Assembly (NCBI GenBank): GCA_031547595.1
Contig: JAVBRU010000038.1
Span: forward strand, 6,814 to 70,813
Length of the DNA stretch: 64,000 nt
Direction: 5' to 3'
DNA from: JAVBRU01 sp031547595
GTDB taxonomy: Bacteria; Bacillota; Clostridia; Christensenellales; Aristaeellaceae
Below are positions 52,024 to 60,131 of this stretch, in pieces. The position numbers and the translations under genes were made by a program. Numbering within the stretch: position 1 is the first letter of the stretch; each line of letters begins with the position of its first letter. Below the pieces are notes generated by a model. That model saw nothing but the letters and a program-made list of their open reading frames with translations. It had not been told where the DNA came from and did no database searches.

Positions 52024-52187
52024 TGCATTTTCACCTCCCCTTTTCAAGGTCAACCCTATTGTGACCACGTGGCGAAAAAATACGCTGGCATTTTGTACAA
52101 AGCACGCCACTTTTCTGCCAATGGACGCAATTTTCCCGTTGCAATTGCATTTTGCCTCTTTTTTTCGCAAATTATGCGAAATACCGC

Positions 52188-52216
52188 TTGCTTTTTACGC
52201 CCAATTCCTGTACAAT
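52188..52216 (+). promoter_or_regulatory. promoter of xpt
   Basis: TTGCTT-17-TACAAT. The 54-base leader holds only a short CGGG/CCCG hairpin overlapping the ribosome-binding site; no purine riboswitch is recognisable. Confidence 0.65.
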
Positions 52217-52270
52217 AAAACAGTATTCTTTTTAAATGTTCGGGTTTTTTAGCCCGCAGGAGATGTGCCG

Positions 52271-52849
52271 ATGCAAGAGCTGAACGATGCGATCCTGACC
52301 TTTGGCCGCGCCCTTGGCACCGATGTGATCAAGGTGGATATGTTTTTGAACCACCGCATCGATACCGGGCTGCTCACCAGGATGGGTCAAGCGCTTGCAG
52401 AGCATTTTTCCGCTGTGCGCCCCACGCTGGTTTTGACGGTGGAATCCAGCGGCATCGCCTTGGCCATCACCACGGCGCAGGCGCTTGGTAATCTTCCGGT
52501 GGTATTTGCCAAGAAAAGCCCCACGGTAGTGCAAAACGACGATATGGCGCAGGCGCCGGTGTACAGCTTTACCCACAAGACGGAAAACATGATCCGTGTG
52601 GACAAGCGCTATCTGCCCATGAACAGCCGCGTGCTGATCGTGGATGATTTCCTGGCCGACGGCCGCGCGGTGGACGGCATGATTCAGCTGTGCGAGCAGC
52701 TGGATTGCAGCGTGGTGGGCGTTGGCATCGCGGTGGAAAAAGGCTTTATGCCAGGCGGCGCAAAGCTTCGGCAGCGCGGCGTCAACCTATTGTCTTTGGC
52801 AGTTGTTCAAAGCATCAACGATGGCAACATCGTGCTTGCGAATGGCTGA
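52271..52849 (+). CDS. xpt: xanthine phosphoribosyltransferase
   Basis: Purine salvage enzyme (192 residues) converting xanthine and PRPP to XMP in the cytosol. MQELNDAILTFGRALGTDVIKVDMFLNHRID is the Xpt-type start, and VLIVDDFLADGRA is the PRPP-binding motif. ATG at 52271 has AGGAG eight bases upstream. It lies 39 bp upstream of a BMP-family importer operon, which suggests that the importer brings in purine nucleosides or bases. Confidence 0.92.
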   Translation: MQELNDAILTFGRALGTDVIKVDMFLNHRIDTGLLTRMGQALAEHFSAVRPTLVLTVESSGIALAITTAQALGNLPVVFAKKSPTVVQNDDMAQAPVYSFTHKTENMIRVDKRYLPMNSRVLIVDDFLADGRAVDGMIQLCEQLDCSVVGVGIAVEKGFMPGGAKLRQRGVNLLSLAVVQSINDGNIVLANG

Positions 52850-52888
52850 CAAAATATAATGATTACCCATTTTGAAGGAGGAACCCCC

Positions 52889-53983
52889 ATGTCCAAGAAA
52901 CTTGTGGCGCTGGTCGTTGTCCTGATGCTCTGCCTGGTCTCCCTGTCCGCGTTGGCTTTTGATTCCATCGCCAAAGAAGACATCATCGTGGGCGCTGTGT
53001 TTATCGGCTCTGCGGATGACGGCTTCACCGGCGCGCACTATAACGGCATGGAAGGCATGCGCGAAGCCCTGGGGCTGAGCGAAAGCCAAGTGCTCTACAA
53101 ATTCAACGTGCCCGAAAACGCCGAGTGCGAAGTGGCGCTGCGCGAGCTGGTGGACGCCGGCTGCAACATCATCTTTGGCAACAGCTGGGGCTTCATGAAC
53201 TTCATGGCTGAAATGGCCGACGAGTTCCCCAATGTGATCTTCTCCCACTGCTCCGGCTACATGAACAACGGCGAGAACTTCAACAACTACTTCGGCCGCA
53301 TTTATCAGGCCCGCTACCTCGCCGGCATCGCGGCTGGCCTCAAGACCGAAAGCAACCTCATCGGCTATGTCGCCGCTTTTGATGGCAACGCCGAAGTCAA
53401 CGGCGGCCTCAACGCTTTTGCGCTGGGCATCCAGAGCGTCAATCCCGATGCCATCGTGTATGTCAAGTATATCAACAGCTGGGGCGATCCCACCCTCGAA
53501 AAGCAGACTGCCGAAGCGCTCATCGCCCTGGGCTGCGACGTGATTGCCCAGCACTGCGACTCCGTGATGCCCCAGGTGGCTGCCGAGCAGGCCAATGTGT
53601 TTGGCTGTGGCTATAACCGCGACATGACCGAAGCTGCCCCCGCTGCCCACCTCACCGCGCCCATCTGGAACTGGGACGTGTTCTACACCATCGAAGTGTC
53701 TGACGTGATTGCCGGCGTGTGGGAATGCGTCAACTACTTCCCCGGCATGGCCGAAGGCTTCATCGACATCAGCCCCCTGTCTGCTAACGTGGCCGAAGGC
53801 ACCGCCGAAGCCATCGAAGCTACTAGAGCCAAGATCGTGTCTGGCGAGTGGGACGTTTTCACCGGCGAAATCTACAACAACGCGGGCGAACTGGTTGTGG
53901 CCGCTGGCGAAACCCTGTCTGATGGCGACATCACCGGCGCTTTCATGAACAACCTGCACGTCAAGGGCGTGGAAGTGAAGTAA
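52889..53983 (+). CDS. BMP-family nucleoside-binding protein (PnrA/BmpA-like)
   Basis: Exported receptor of 364 residues. Signal peptide MSKKLVALVVVLMLCLVSLSALA, with no clear lipobox; mature part begins near FDSIAKEDIIVGAVFIGSADD. BMP family features: GFTGAHYNGMEGMREALG, GCNIIFGNSWGFM, ARYLAGIAAGLKT. Related proteins bind purine nucleosides. GGAGG lies upstream of the start. First gene of a four-gene importer set (receptor, ATPase, two permeases) 39 bp after xpt. Confidence 0.9.
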   Translation: MSKKLVALVVVLMLCLVSLSALAFDSIAKEDIIVGAVFIGSADDGFTGAHYNGMEGMREALGLSESQVLYKFNVPENAECEVALRELVDAGCNIIFGNSWGFMNFMAEMADEFPNVIFSHCSGYMNNGENFNNYFGRIYQARYLAGIAAGLKTESNLIGYVAAFDGNAEVNGGLNAFALGIQSVNPDAIVYVKYINSWGDPTLEKQTAEALIALGCDVIAQHCDSVMPQVAAEQANVFGCGYNRDMTEAAPAAHLTAPIWNWDVFYTIEVSDVIAGVWECVNYFPGMAEGFIDISPLSANVAEGTAEAIEATRAKIVSGEWDVFTGEIYNNAGELVVAAGETLSDGDITGAFMNNLHVKGVEVK

Positions 53984-54072
53984 TTTCTCCGTAGTTATCC
54001 CGCCGGGAAGTGCACAAACTGCCTTCCCGGCATTTTCAATATTTTGTCATAGCAAGAGAGGAGCGGGCAAGC

Positions 54073-55587
54073 ATGTCCAACGCTACCACCGCTTGTGCGA
54101 TCGAGCTGAAGGGCTTGACCAAAACCTTTGGCGCGGTCGTGGCCAACGACCATATCGATCTGAACGTAGAAAAGGGCGAAATCCTGGCGCTGCTGGGGGA
54201 AAACGGCTCGGGCAAAACCACACTGATGAACATGCTGTCGGGCATTTATCAGCCGGACAGCGGCAGCATCTATCTGGACGGCAAGCCCGTGGTCATCCGC
54301 TCGCCCCGCGATGCCATTTCCCACGGCATTGGCATGATTCACCAGCATTTTAAGCTGGTGGATGTGTTTACGGCGCGGGAGAATATCTTGATGGGTGCCG
54401 GGAAGGGCGAGCTTCAGGATGTGGACAACCTGTGCAAGCAGCTTTCGCTGGGTGTGGAGCTGAACAAAAAAGTGTACGATATGTCGGTCAGCGAAAAGCA
54501 GACGGTGGAAATCGTGAAGGTGCTGGCACGCGGCGCGGATATTTTGATTTTGGACGAGCCGACCGCTGTTTTGACCCCGCAAGAGATCGAAACATTGTTT
54601 GGCATTCTGCGCAGCATGCGCCAGGCGGGCAAGGCAGTCATCATCATCACCCACAAGCTGGATGAGGTGCTGGCGATATCCGACCGCGTGACGGTGCTGC
54701 ACAAGGGCAAAAGCGTGGGCACCGTGCAAACCGGCGATACCGACCGCTTTGCCCTCACCGAGCTGATGGTGGGCCGCGCGGTGGACCTGGCCATCAAGCG
54801 CGAGCAGGTGGCTGCGGGCAAAAAACTTCTGGATCTCCACCACCTGTCTGCCAAGGGCGACGACGGACGTGTGCTGCTGGAAGATGTTACTTTTGAGTTG
54901 TTTGAGGGTGAAATCCTGGGCATTGCAGGCGTGGCGGGCAGCGGCCAGAAGGCGCTGTGCGAGGCCATCGCGGGCCTCCAGCCCATTTCCGGCGGCTCCA
55001 TCCTGATGGAAAACCAGCGCATTGACGGCCTTAGCCCCCGTGAGATCATCAAGCGCGGCATTTCGATGGCCTTTATCCCCGAGGATCGCCTGGGCATGGG
55101 CCTGGTCGGCGGCATGAACATCCCAGACAACCTGATGCTCAAGAACTACCGCGATCAGAAAGGCCCGCTCCTGCAGCGCAGGGCGGCGCGAAAAGAGGCC
55201 GCCGAGATGGTGGACGCGCTGTCCATCGTCACCCCGTCGCTGCGCATCCCGGTGCAAAAGCTATCCGGCGGCAATGTACAAAAGGTGCTGCTGGGGCGGG
55301 AGATCAATGCCGCGCCGCGCGTGCTGATCACCGCTTATCCGGTGCGCGGCCTGGACATCGGTGCCAGCATGACCATCTATGATATGCTGAACGAGCAGAA
55401 GAAAAAAGGCGTGGGCGTGCTGTTTATCGGCGAGGATTTGGACGTGCTGTTATCGCTGTGCGACCGTATCCTCGTGCTGTGCGGCGGCAAAGTGACCGCC
55501 ATTGTGGAATCCAGGTTTGCCACCAAGGCGCTGCTGGGCATGAAGATGACCGGCGCCACCACCGACAAGGAGGATGATTATGCCTAA
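54073..55587 (+). CDS. nucleoside ABC transporter ATP-binding protein, NupA/YufO-like
   Basis: Tandem ATPase (504 residues). Domain 1: Walker A GENGSGKTT, LILDEPTAVL; note MSVSEKQTVEI in place of a canonical signature, usual for this family. Domain 2: degenerate Walker A GVAGSGQKA, signature LSGGNVQKVLLGREI, then LITAYPVRGLDIGA. Start at MSNATT follows a GGAG site; upstream in-frame ATG lacks one. Overlaps the next permease gene by 8 bp. Confidence 0.92.
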   Translation: MSNATTACAIELKGLTKTFGAVVANDHIDLNVEKGEILALLGENGSGKTTLMNMLSGIYQPDSGSIYLDGKPVVIRSPRDAISHGIGMIHQHFKLVDVFTARENILMGAGKGELQDVDNLCKQLSLGVELNKKVYDMSVSEKQTVEIVKVLARGADILILDEPTAVLTPQEIETLFGILRSMRQAGKAVIIITHKLDEVLAISDRVTVLHKGKSVGTVQTGDTDRFALTELMVGRAVDLAIKREQVAAGKKLLDLHHLSAKGDDGRVLLEDVTFELFEGEILGIAGVAGSGQKALCEAIAGLQPISGGSILMENQRIDGLSPREIIKRGISMAFIPEDRLGMGLVGGMNIPDNLMLKNYRDQKGPLLQRRAARKEAAEMVDALSIVTPSLRIPVQKLSGGNVQKVLLGREINAAPRVLITAYPVRGLDIGASMTIYDMLNEQKKKGVGVLFIGEDLDVLLSLCDRILVLCGGKVTAIVESRFATKALLGMKMTGATTDKEDDYA

Positions 55588-56689
55588 GCTTTCTATCGCT
55601 TCCTTGCGCCTGCCCCGCATGCACGTGGCGCAGCAGGGCGAGTTATCCAAGGCCAAGGTATGGACGCTGCGCCTGCTGGCCATTGTGTGCGCGCTGGTGA
55701 CAGGCGGCATCTTCCTGCTTTGCATGGGCTACAATCCCTTCTCCGTCTACGGCACGCTGGTGCAGGGCGCACTGGGCACCACTGCCAAGCAGCAGGCCAC
55801 CATCAAAGTGATGATCCCGCTTTGCATCACGGCGCTTGGCGTCACGCTGGCCTTCAAAATGAAATTCTGGAACATCGGCGCGGAAGGGCAAATCTGCATG
55901 GGCGCGGTGTGCGCCAGTTATTTTGCCTATTATCACAACGATATGCCGCAAACAATGCTGATCATCGTGATGGCCGTTGCCGCCATCGTCGGCGCAGGCC
56001 TGTGGGGCCTTATCCCCGCTCTCTTTAAGGTGAAATTTGGCACCAACGAAACGCTGTTCACCCTGATGCTCAACTACATCGTGCTGTATTTTATCCAATA
56101 CCTGCGCGAGGGTCCCTGGCGCGATACCAGCATGGGCGGCTTTGCCTCCATGCCCCGCTATGCCAAGCAGGCGCGCCTGCCCGAGGTGCAGATTCCCTTC
56201 CTCGCCAGCGTGCACATCGGCTGGATTGTGATGGTGGCGCTGGTAGTGATCCTGTATTTCTACATCAACCACACCAAGCACGGCTATGAGCTGACGGTGG
56301 TGGGCGAAAACATGAACACCGCGCGCTATGCGGGCATGCCCACCAAGAAAATCGTGCTGCGCACCATGTTCATCTCGGCCGGCATCTGCGGCCTGGCAGG
56401 CATGCTGCAGGTATCCGGCGCGGACAAGCAGCTGAGCGACCAGATCGCCAACGGACGCGGCTTCACCGCCATTTCTATCGCATGGCTGTCGCGCCTGTCG
56501 CCCTTCGGCATTTTCCTCACGTCCCTCCTGTTTGCCATCATGCAAAACGGCAGCTCGGTGATCCAGACGCAATACCGCATCCCCCCGGCGATGGCCGATA
56601 TCTTGCAGGGCATCATTCTCTTCTTTGTGCTGGGCGGCGAGTTCTTTGTCCGCTATAAGCTGGCGTTTCATAAGGAGGAGCAGCTATGA
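55580..56689 (+). CDS. nucleoside ABC transporter permease, NupB/YufP-like
   Basis: Membrane subunit (369 residues) with about nine helices; FKMKFWNIGAEGQICMGAV is the family's signature (IGAEGQ). The start MPKLSI has AAGGAGG six bases upstream; another ATG two codons earlier is too close. Overlaps both neighbours, indicating tight co-translation. Confidence 0.9.
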   Translation: MPKLSIASLRLPRMHVAQQGELSKAKVWTLRLLAIVCALVTGGIFLLCMGYNPFSVYGTLVQGALGTTAKQQATIKVMIPLCITALGVTLAFKMKFWNIGAEGQICMGAVCASYFAYYHNDMPQTMLIIVMAVAAIVGAGLWGLIPALFKVKFGTNETLFTLMLNYIVLYFIQYLREGPWRDTSMGGFASMPRYAKQARLPEVQIPFLASVHIGWIVMVALVVILYFYINHTKHGYELTVVGENMNTARYAGMPTKKIVLRTMFISAGICGLAGMLQVSGADKQLSDQIANGRGFTAISIAWLSRLSPFGIFLTSLLFAIMQNGSSVIQTQYRIPPAMADILQGIILFFVLGGEFFVRYKLAFHKEEQL

Positions 56690-57648
56690 GTTTTTGGAGT
56701 CAAGTACAGTCCTTTCTCTATGCCGCCATCCTGGCCGGTACACCGCTGCTCTTTGGCACGCTGGGTGAAATCATCACCGAAAAATCCGGCAGCATGAACC
56801 TGGGCGTTGAGGGCATGATGTACATCGGCGCGATCTTTGGCTATTATGCCGCCGTCACCTTCCACAGCGCGTTTCTGGCGCTGGTAGTAGGCTTTACAGC
56901 GGGCATGGTGGCGGCGCTGATCTTTGCCTTCCTCACCGTCACGCTCAAGGCCAACCAGAACGTCACGGGTTTGACCCTCACCATCTTTGGCACCGGCGTG
57001 GCCAACTTTATGGGCGAGAGCATGAAGCTGCACGCCACCACGTCACTGATGATGGGGCAGTCGGTCAAGAACGCGCTGCTGCCGCTCAACCTGGGCTTCC
57101 TCACCAACATCCCTGTGATTGGCAAGCTGCTCTTCAACCACAGCATCCTCACCTACCTTGGCATCGTCATTGCCATTGGTATGAGCCTGTACCTCAACAA
57201 GACACGCAAGGGCCTCAACCTGCGCGCCATCGGCGAAAACCCCGCCGCCGCCGATGCCATGGGCGTCAATGTCAACCGCTATAAATACCTGCATATCATG
57301 GTGGGTGGCGGCATCTGCGCCCTTGGCGGCGTGTATATCTCGCTTGTTACCGCTGTTGGCAACTGGCAGCCCAACATCGTGGGCGGCCAGGGCTGGATCG
57401 CCGTGGCGCTGGTCATCTTTGCCTCCTGGAAGCCCCTTCGCGCGGTGCTGGGCAGCCTGGTGTTCGGCGCACTCAGCGTGCTGCGCCTGTATGTGCCCCA
57501 AAGCGTCGTGCCCATCCCCGCGTCTATCTTCTCCATGCTGCCCTTCATCGTCACCTGCGTTGTGCTGGTGGTCAGCTCCATCCGCATGCGCAAGGAAAAC
57601 CAACAGCCAGCGGCCTGCGGCATCAACTATTTCCGCGAGGAGAGGTGA
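56686..57648 (+). CDS. nucleoside ABC transporter permease, NupC/YufQ-like
   Basis: Second permease (320 residues) with TEKSGSMNLGVEGMMYIGA, the hallmark of the YufQ branch, and RAIGENPAAADAMGVNVNRYK. Starts in an ATGA overlap with the previous gene. Closes the importer operon, followed by palindromes and a terminator. Confidence 0.9.
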   Translation: MSFWSQVQSFLYAAILAGTPLLFGTLGEIITEKSGSMNLGVEGMMYIGAIFGYYAAVTFHSAFLALVVGFTAGMVAALIFAFLTVTLKANQNVTGLTLTIFGTGVANFMGESMKLHATTSLMMGQSVKNALLPLNLGFLTNIPVIGKLLFNHSILTYLGIVIAIGMSLYLNKTRKGLNLRAIGENPAAADAMGVNVNRYKYLHIMVGGGICALGGVYISLVTAVGNWQPNIVGGQGWIAVALVIFASWKPLRAVLGSLVFGALSVLRLYVPQSVVPIPASIFSMLPFIVTCVVLVVSSIRMRKENQQPAACGINYFREER

Positions 57649-57666
57649 CGGGGAGGACGGGGAACG

Positions 57667-57713
57667 CTGGGGCTGCTCGCCCCAGACCCTCGGCAGGGGG
57701 ATGATCCCCCTGC
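57667..57713. repeat. pair of intergenic GC-rich palindromes
   Basis: CTGGGGC-TGCTC-GCCCCAG (57667-57685) and GCAGGGGGATGATCCCCCTGC (57693-57713). The second resembles GCAGGGAGT...ACTCCCTGC at 60013-60034. Together they look like copies of a dispersed extragenic palindrome family. Confidence 0.6.
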
Positions 57714-57739
57714 ACCCGCAATTCTGTTACAGTAAAAAA

Positions 57740-57770
57740 TGCAATCGGCTATCAGTCGGTTGCATTTTTT
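57740..57770 (+). terminator. terminator of nucleoside importer operon
   Basis: TGCAATCGGCT pairs with AGTCGGTTGCA around ATC, then TTTTTT. Confidence 0.8.
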
Positions 57771-57774
57771 ATGC

Positions 57775-57830
57775 TTGACAAGATCGTTCTACTGTTGTAG
57801 AATATAATCAATGATTCTACTACGGTAGAA
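57775..57830 (+). promoter_or_regulatory. promoter with two BlaI-type operators
   Basis: TTGACA (57775-57780), 17-bp spacer, TAGAAT (57798-57803). Two 16-bp palindromes with identical arms, TTCTAC-N4-GTAGAA, lie at 57787-57802 and 57815-57830, one over the -10 region and one just downstream of it. The TAC/GTA core matches BlaI/MecI half-sites, so autorepression is expected. Confidence 0.8.
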
Positions 57831-57867
57831 CGTGTGCCGACATAGAATCACGAAAGGAGCGCGCGCG

Positions 57868-58227
57868 ATGGACATCAAATTATTCGACTCTGAAATGCGG
57901 ATCATGAGCTTGCTGTGGGAGCATGGGGCACTGCGGGCGCAGCAAATCGCCAAGCTGCTGGCCGAGCAAACCGGCTGGAGCAAAACCACCACCTACACGC
58001 TGCTCAAGCGCAGCATCGACAAAGGGCTGATCGAGCGGATTGAGCCGGATTTCATCTGTCGCCCGCTGGTCACAAGGGAACAGGTGCAGCAAAAGGAAAC
58101 GGACGAGCTGATCGACAAATTGTTTGGCGGCGCGCCGGACTTGCTGGTCAGCTCCCTGCTCAGCCGCAAAGCACTGAGTGCAGAACAGATTGAAAAACTC
58201 CGGAACCTGATTGATGAACTGAAATGA
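57868..58227 (+). CDS. BlaI/MecI-family repressor
   Basis: Winged-helix repressor (119 residues): FDSEMRIMSLLWEHGALRAQQIAKLL, TTYTLLKRSIDKGLIER, and a C-terminal dimerisation region with VSSLLSRKALSAEQIEKLRNLIDEL. Start at MDIKLF follows AAAGGAG. It binds presumably the two palindromes in front of it. It is released by cleavage when the partner M56 sensor senses a signal; the neighbouring gene encodes such a sensor 9 bp downstream. Confidence 0.92.
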   Translation: MDIKLFDSEMRIMSLLWEHGALRAQQIAKLLAEQTGWSKTTTYTLLKRSIDKGLIERIEPDFICRPLVTREQVQQKETDELIDKLFGGAPDLLVSSLLSRKALSAEQIEKLRNLIDELK

Positions 58228-58236
58228 GGGCTGCCT

Positions 58237-59769
58237 ATGAGCTTGATCTCAATGAGCGCGCAAGCCGCACTGCTCATCACCGTCATCATCCTCCTGCGCG
58301 CGCTTTGCGGGCATAGGCTGCCCCGGCAGGCGTATCAGGCGCTGTGGCTGGTGGCGCTCTTGCGGCTGCTGCTCCCCTTCTCCATCCCCTCCCCCTTTAG
58401 CATATACAATCTTGCGCCCAGGCAGCCCACAGGGACTGTTTGGATACCCACACAAAGCATCGCTTCTGATTCCCCTGTCTTGCCGATAGAAGTGCTGCCG
58501 CACCTGCCCTCTGCCGCACCCACGCTGCCGCTTCGCGAGATCATTTGGATGACAGGCATGCTGCTAGCCGCCGGATACTTCCTGTATACTCACCTGCGCT
58601 GGCGCAAAATCTACGCGCATGCCCTGCCCTTTTCCTTCGTCAAGATAAATGGCCGCAAGGTTTCCATCCGCGTATCCGAACATGTGGAAGCACCGCTCAC
58701 CTACGGCGTGCTGCGGCCTGTGGTGCTATTGCCGCACTCCCTGATAGGGCAGGAGACCTCCCTTTGCTATGCGCTGGCGCACGAGCTGCACCATGTGCGC
58801 CACCTGGACGCCCTCAAAAAGTGGCTGCTGATGGCGGCAGTTTGCATTCACTGGTTTAATCCCCTGGTGTGGGCGATGAACATGCTGGCGTGCCGGGATA
58901 TGGAGCTGGCTTGTGACGCCTCGGTGCTTCGCGCATTTGGCGCGGACGCAAGGAAGGCTTACGCCACGCTGCTGCTGGATATGGAAGAAACCCGCAGCCA
59001 ATCGATGGCTCTGGCCAGTCATTTTGGCAAAAATGCAATTGAAGAAAGGATTGTGTCCATCATGAAATACAAAAAGACCTCTCTCGCCAGTATCGTGCTG
59101 GCGGTTATGCTGGTTGCTTTCACTGCGACAGCCTTTGCGACCACTGCGCAGGATAACACGCCCGCAAACAGCCCACAGCCTTATGTAACAGCAAGTTATT
59201 CCACCGAAGCCAAGCTAATAACGAGCTTCTTTACCCCCTACGTACCCTACGGGCTCAAAATAGATAAAGATAACAACTGCCTTTGGTATGAAGATCAGCT
59301 GGTACGGTACGTAATGGATGAAAAAGAGTCAAAGTGCTTTCTCCTTAAATATCCAGCAGGCACAGTGGATGTGATTGCCTTGCGCGACACAAACGGACGG
59401 CTGACGGGGTTGCGCATGGCAGACCCAGCAGAATTTGCCCAGCGGACCCGCGATCTGGAAAATTCAAAGGACTTCTCATGGGCAGACGGTCTAACTCCCG
59501 CTTACTGTCGGGACCTAAGAGAGTATCCTCTTGAACTTAAACCGCTGCTCTGGACGGCAGAAGAATACGAAGCAAATATCAATGAACTGCTGCCCTTGCT
59601 ACAAAGCAGGGTTGGAACCCTGGTCAGCGAGGATTGGGGCTATTGGACACAGGAAGATATGGATATGATGATTTTGCACACAAATGAGACTTTGGAACGC
59701 CTCCGCAATGGCGAGGTGATATATAAAGCATTATCCATGGAGGAGGAGGACGGCATTTTACCCGACTGA
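58237..59769 (+). CDS. M56-family (BlaR1-like) membrane metallopeptidase
   Basis: Sensor-protease of 510 residues: N-terminal hydrophobic helices, zinc-protease motif HELHH in YALAHELHHVRHLDALKKW, the M56 segment WFNPLVWAMNMLACRDMELACDASVL, and a membrane helix near 285-305. The extracellular tail (about 310-510) does not resemble the penicillin-binding domain of BlaR1/MecR1; it contains LWYEDQLVRYVMDEKES and other unrecognised sequence, so the stimulus need not be a beta-lactam. No beta-lactamase gene is adjacent. Confidence 0.87.
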   Translation: MSLISMSAQAALLITVIILLRALCGHRLPRQAYQALWLVALLRLLLPFSIPSPFSIYNLAPRQPTGTVWIPTQSIASDSPVLPIEVLPHLPSAAPTLPLREIIWMTGMLLAAGYFLYTHLRWRKIYAHALPFSFVKINGRKVSIRVSEHVEAPLTYGVLRPVVLLPHSLIGQETSLCYALAHELHHVRHLDALKKWLLMAAVCIHWFNPLVWAMNMLACRDMELACDASVLRAFGADARKAYATLLLDMEETRSQSMALASHFGKNAIEERIVSIMKYKKTSLASIVLAVMLVAFTATAFATTAQDNTPANSPQPYVTASYSTEAKLITSFFTPYVPYGLKIDKDNNCLWYEDQLVRYVMDEKESKCFLLKYPAGTVDVIALRDTNGRLTGLRMADPAEFAQRTRDLENSKDFSWADGLTPAYCRDLREYPLELKPLLWTAEEYEANINELLPLLQSRVGTLVSEDWGYWTQEDMDMMILHTNETLERLRNGEVIYKALSMEEEDGILPD

Positions 59770-59874
59770 TGAGAGGGACATTGCAAACCTGAACACCATT
59801 GTGAAAGCCGGAAAAGTAAACGCCATAAAGCAATAGCCGCCTCAACGCCCTATGCGTGCGCTGTACGAGCACAG

Positions 59875-59963
59875 CGGTTCCCCGGCCTTGGCCGGGGAAC
59901 CGAAAAAACAGGTACCTGGCCGGGGAATGCTTGCATTCCCAAGGGCAGATACCTGTTTTTTCG
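59875..59963. repeat. compound inverted repeats downstream of M56 gene
   Basis: CGGTTCCCCGGCC-TT-GGCCGGGGAACCG (59875-59902) is a perfect palindrome. It overlaps a second, 63-bp inverted repeat (59901-59963) whose arms begin CGAAAAAACAGGTA and end TACCTGTTTTTTCG, with an inner GGGAATGC/GCATTCCC stem. The second acts as a plausible bidirectional terminator. GGCCGGGGAA occurs in both, as if one element had copied into the other. Confidence 0.7.
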
Positions 59964-60012
59964 CACACGCATACACACGCAACGATCTTCGAAGAGTACA
60001 AAAACTGGGGGT

Positions 60013-60034
60013 GCAGGGAGTCCTCACTCCCTGC
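60013..60034. repeat. extragenic palindrome
   Basis: GCAGGGAGT-CCTC-ACTCCCTGC, related to 57693-57713. The remainder of the gap 59770-60131 shows no gene. Confidence 0.6.
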
Positions 60035-60131
60035 CGAGTAGCCCTCAGCGTTCCCAGCCCCCGCGTTCTTCCCCGTCATGTTCCCCGCCCCCCGCTCATA
60101 TCCTCAAGGGGATGGACAGGAGGGCGGGGCA

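Noticed and set aside
52217..52262. Possible purine riboswitch in front of xpt
   Set aside because: The leader is only about 50 nt and lacks the conserved three-way-junction sequences of the guanine/adenine aptamer.
53995..55257. 420-codon minus-strand frame antisense to the nucleoside ATPase gene
   Set aside because: The plus strand encodes a complete, motif-perfect ATPase; the antisense product is His/Gln-rich shadow sequence.
58237..59769. Beta-lactam resistance sensor (true BlaR1)
   Set aside because: The protease half fits, but the sensor tail shows no SxxK or KTG-type penicillin-binding motifs and no resistance gene is adjacent.
57667..60034. CRISPR-like repeats
   Set aside because: Palindromes are few, irregularly spaced and have no unique spacers of constant length; no cas genes are present.
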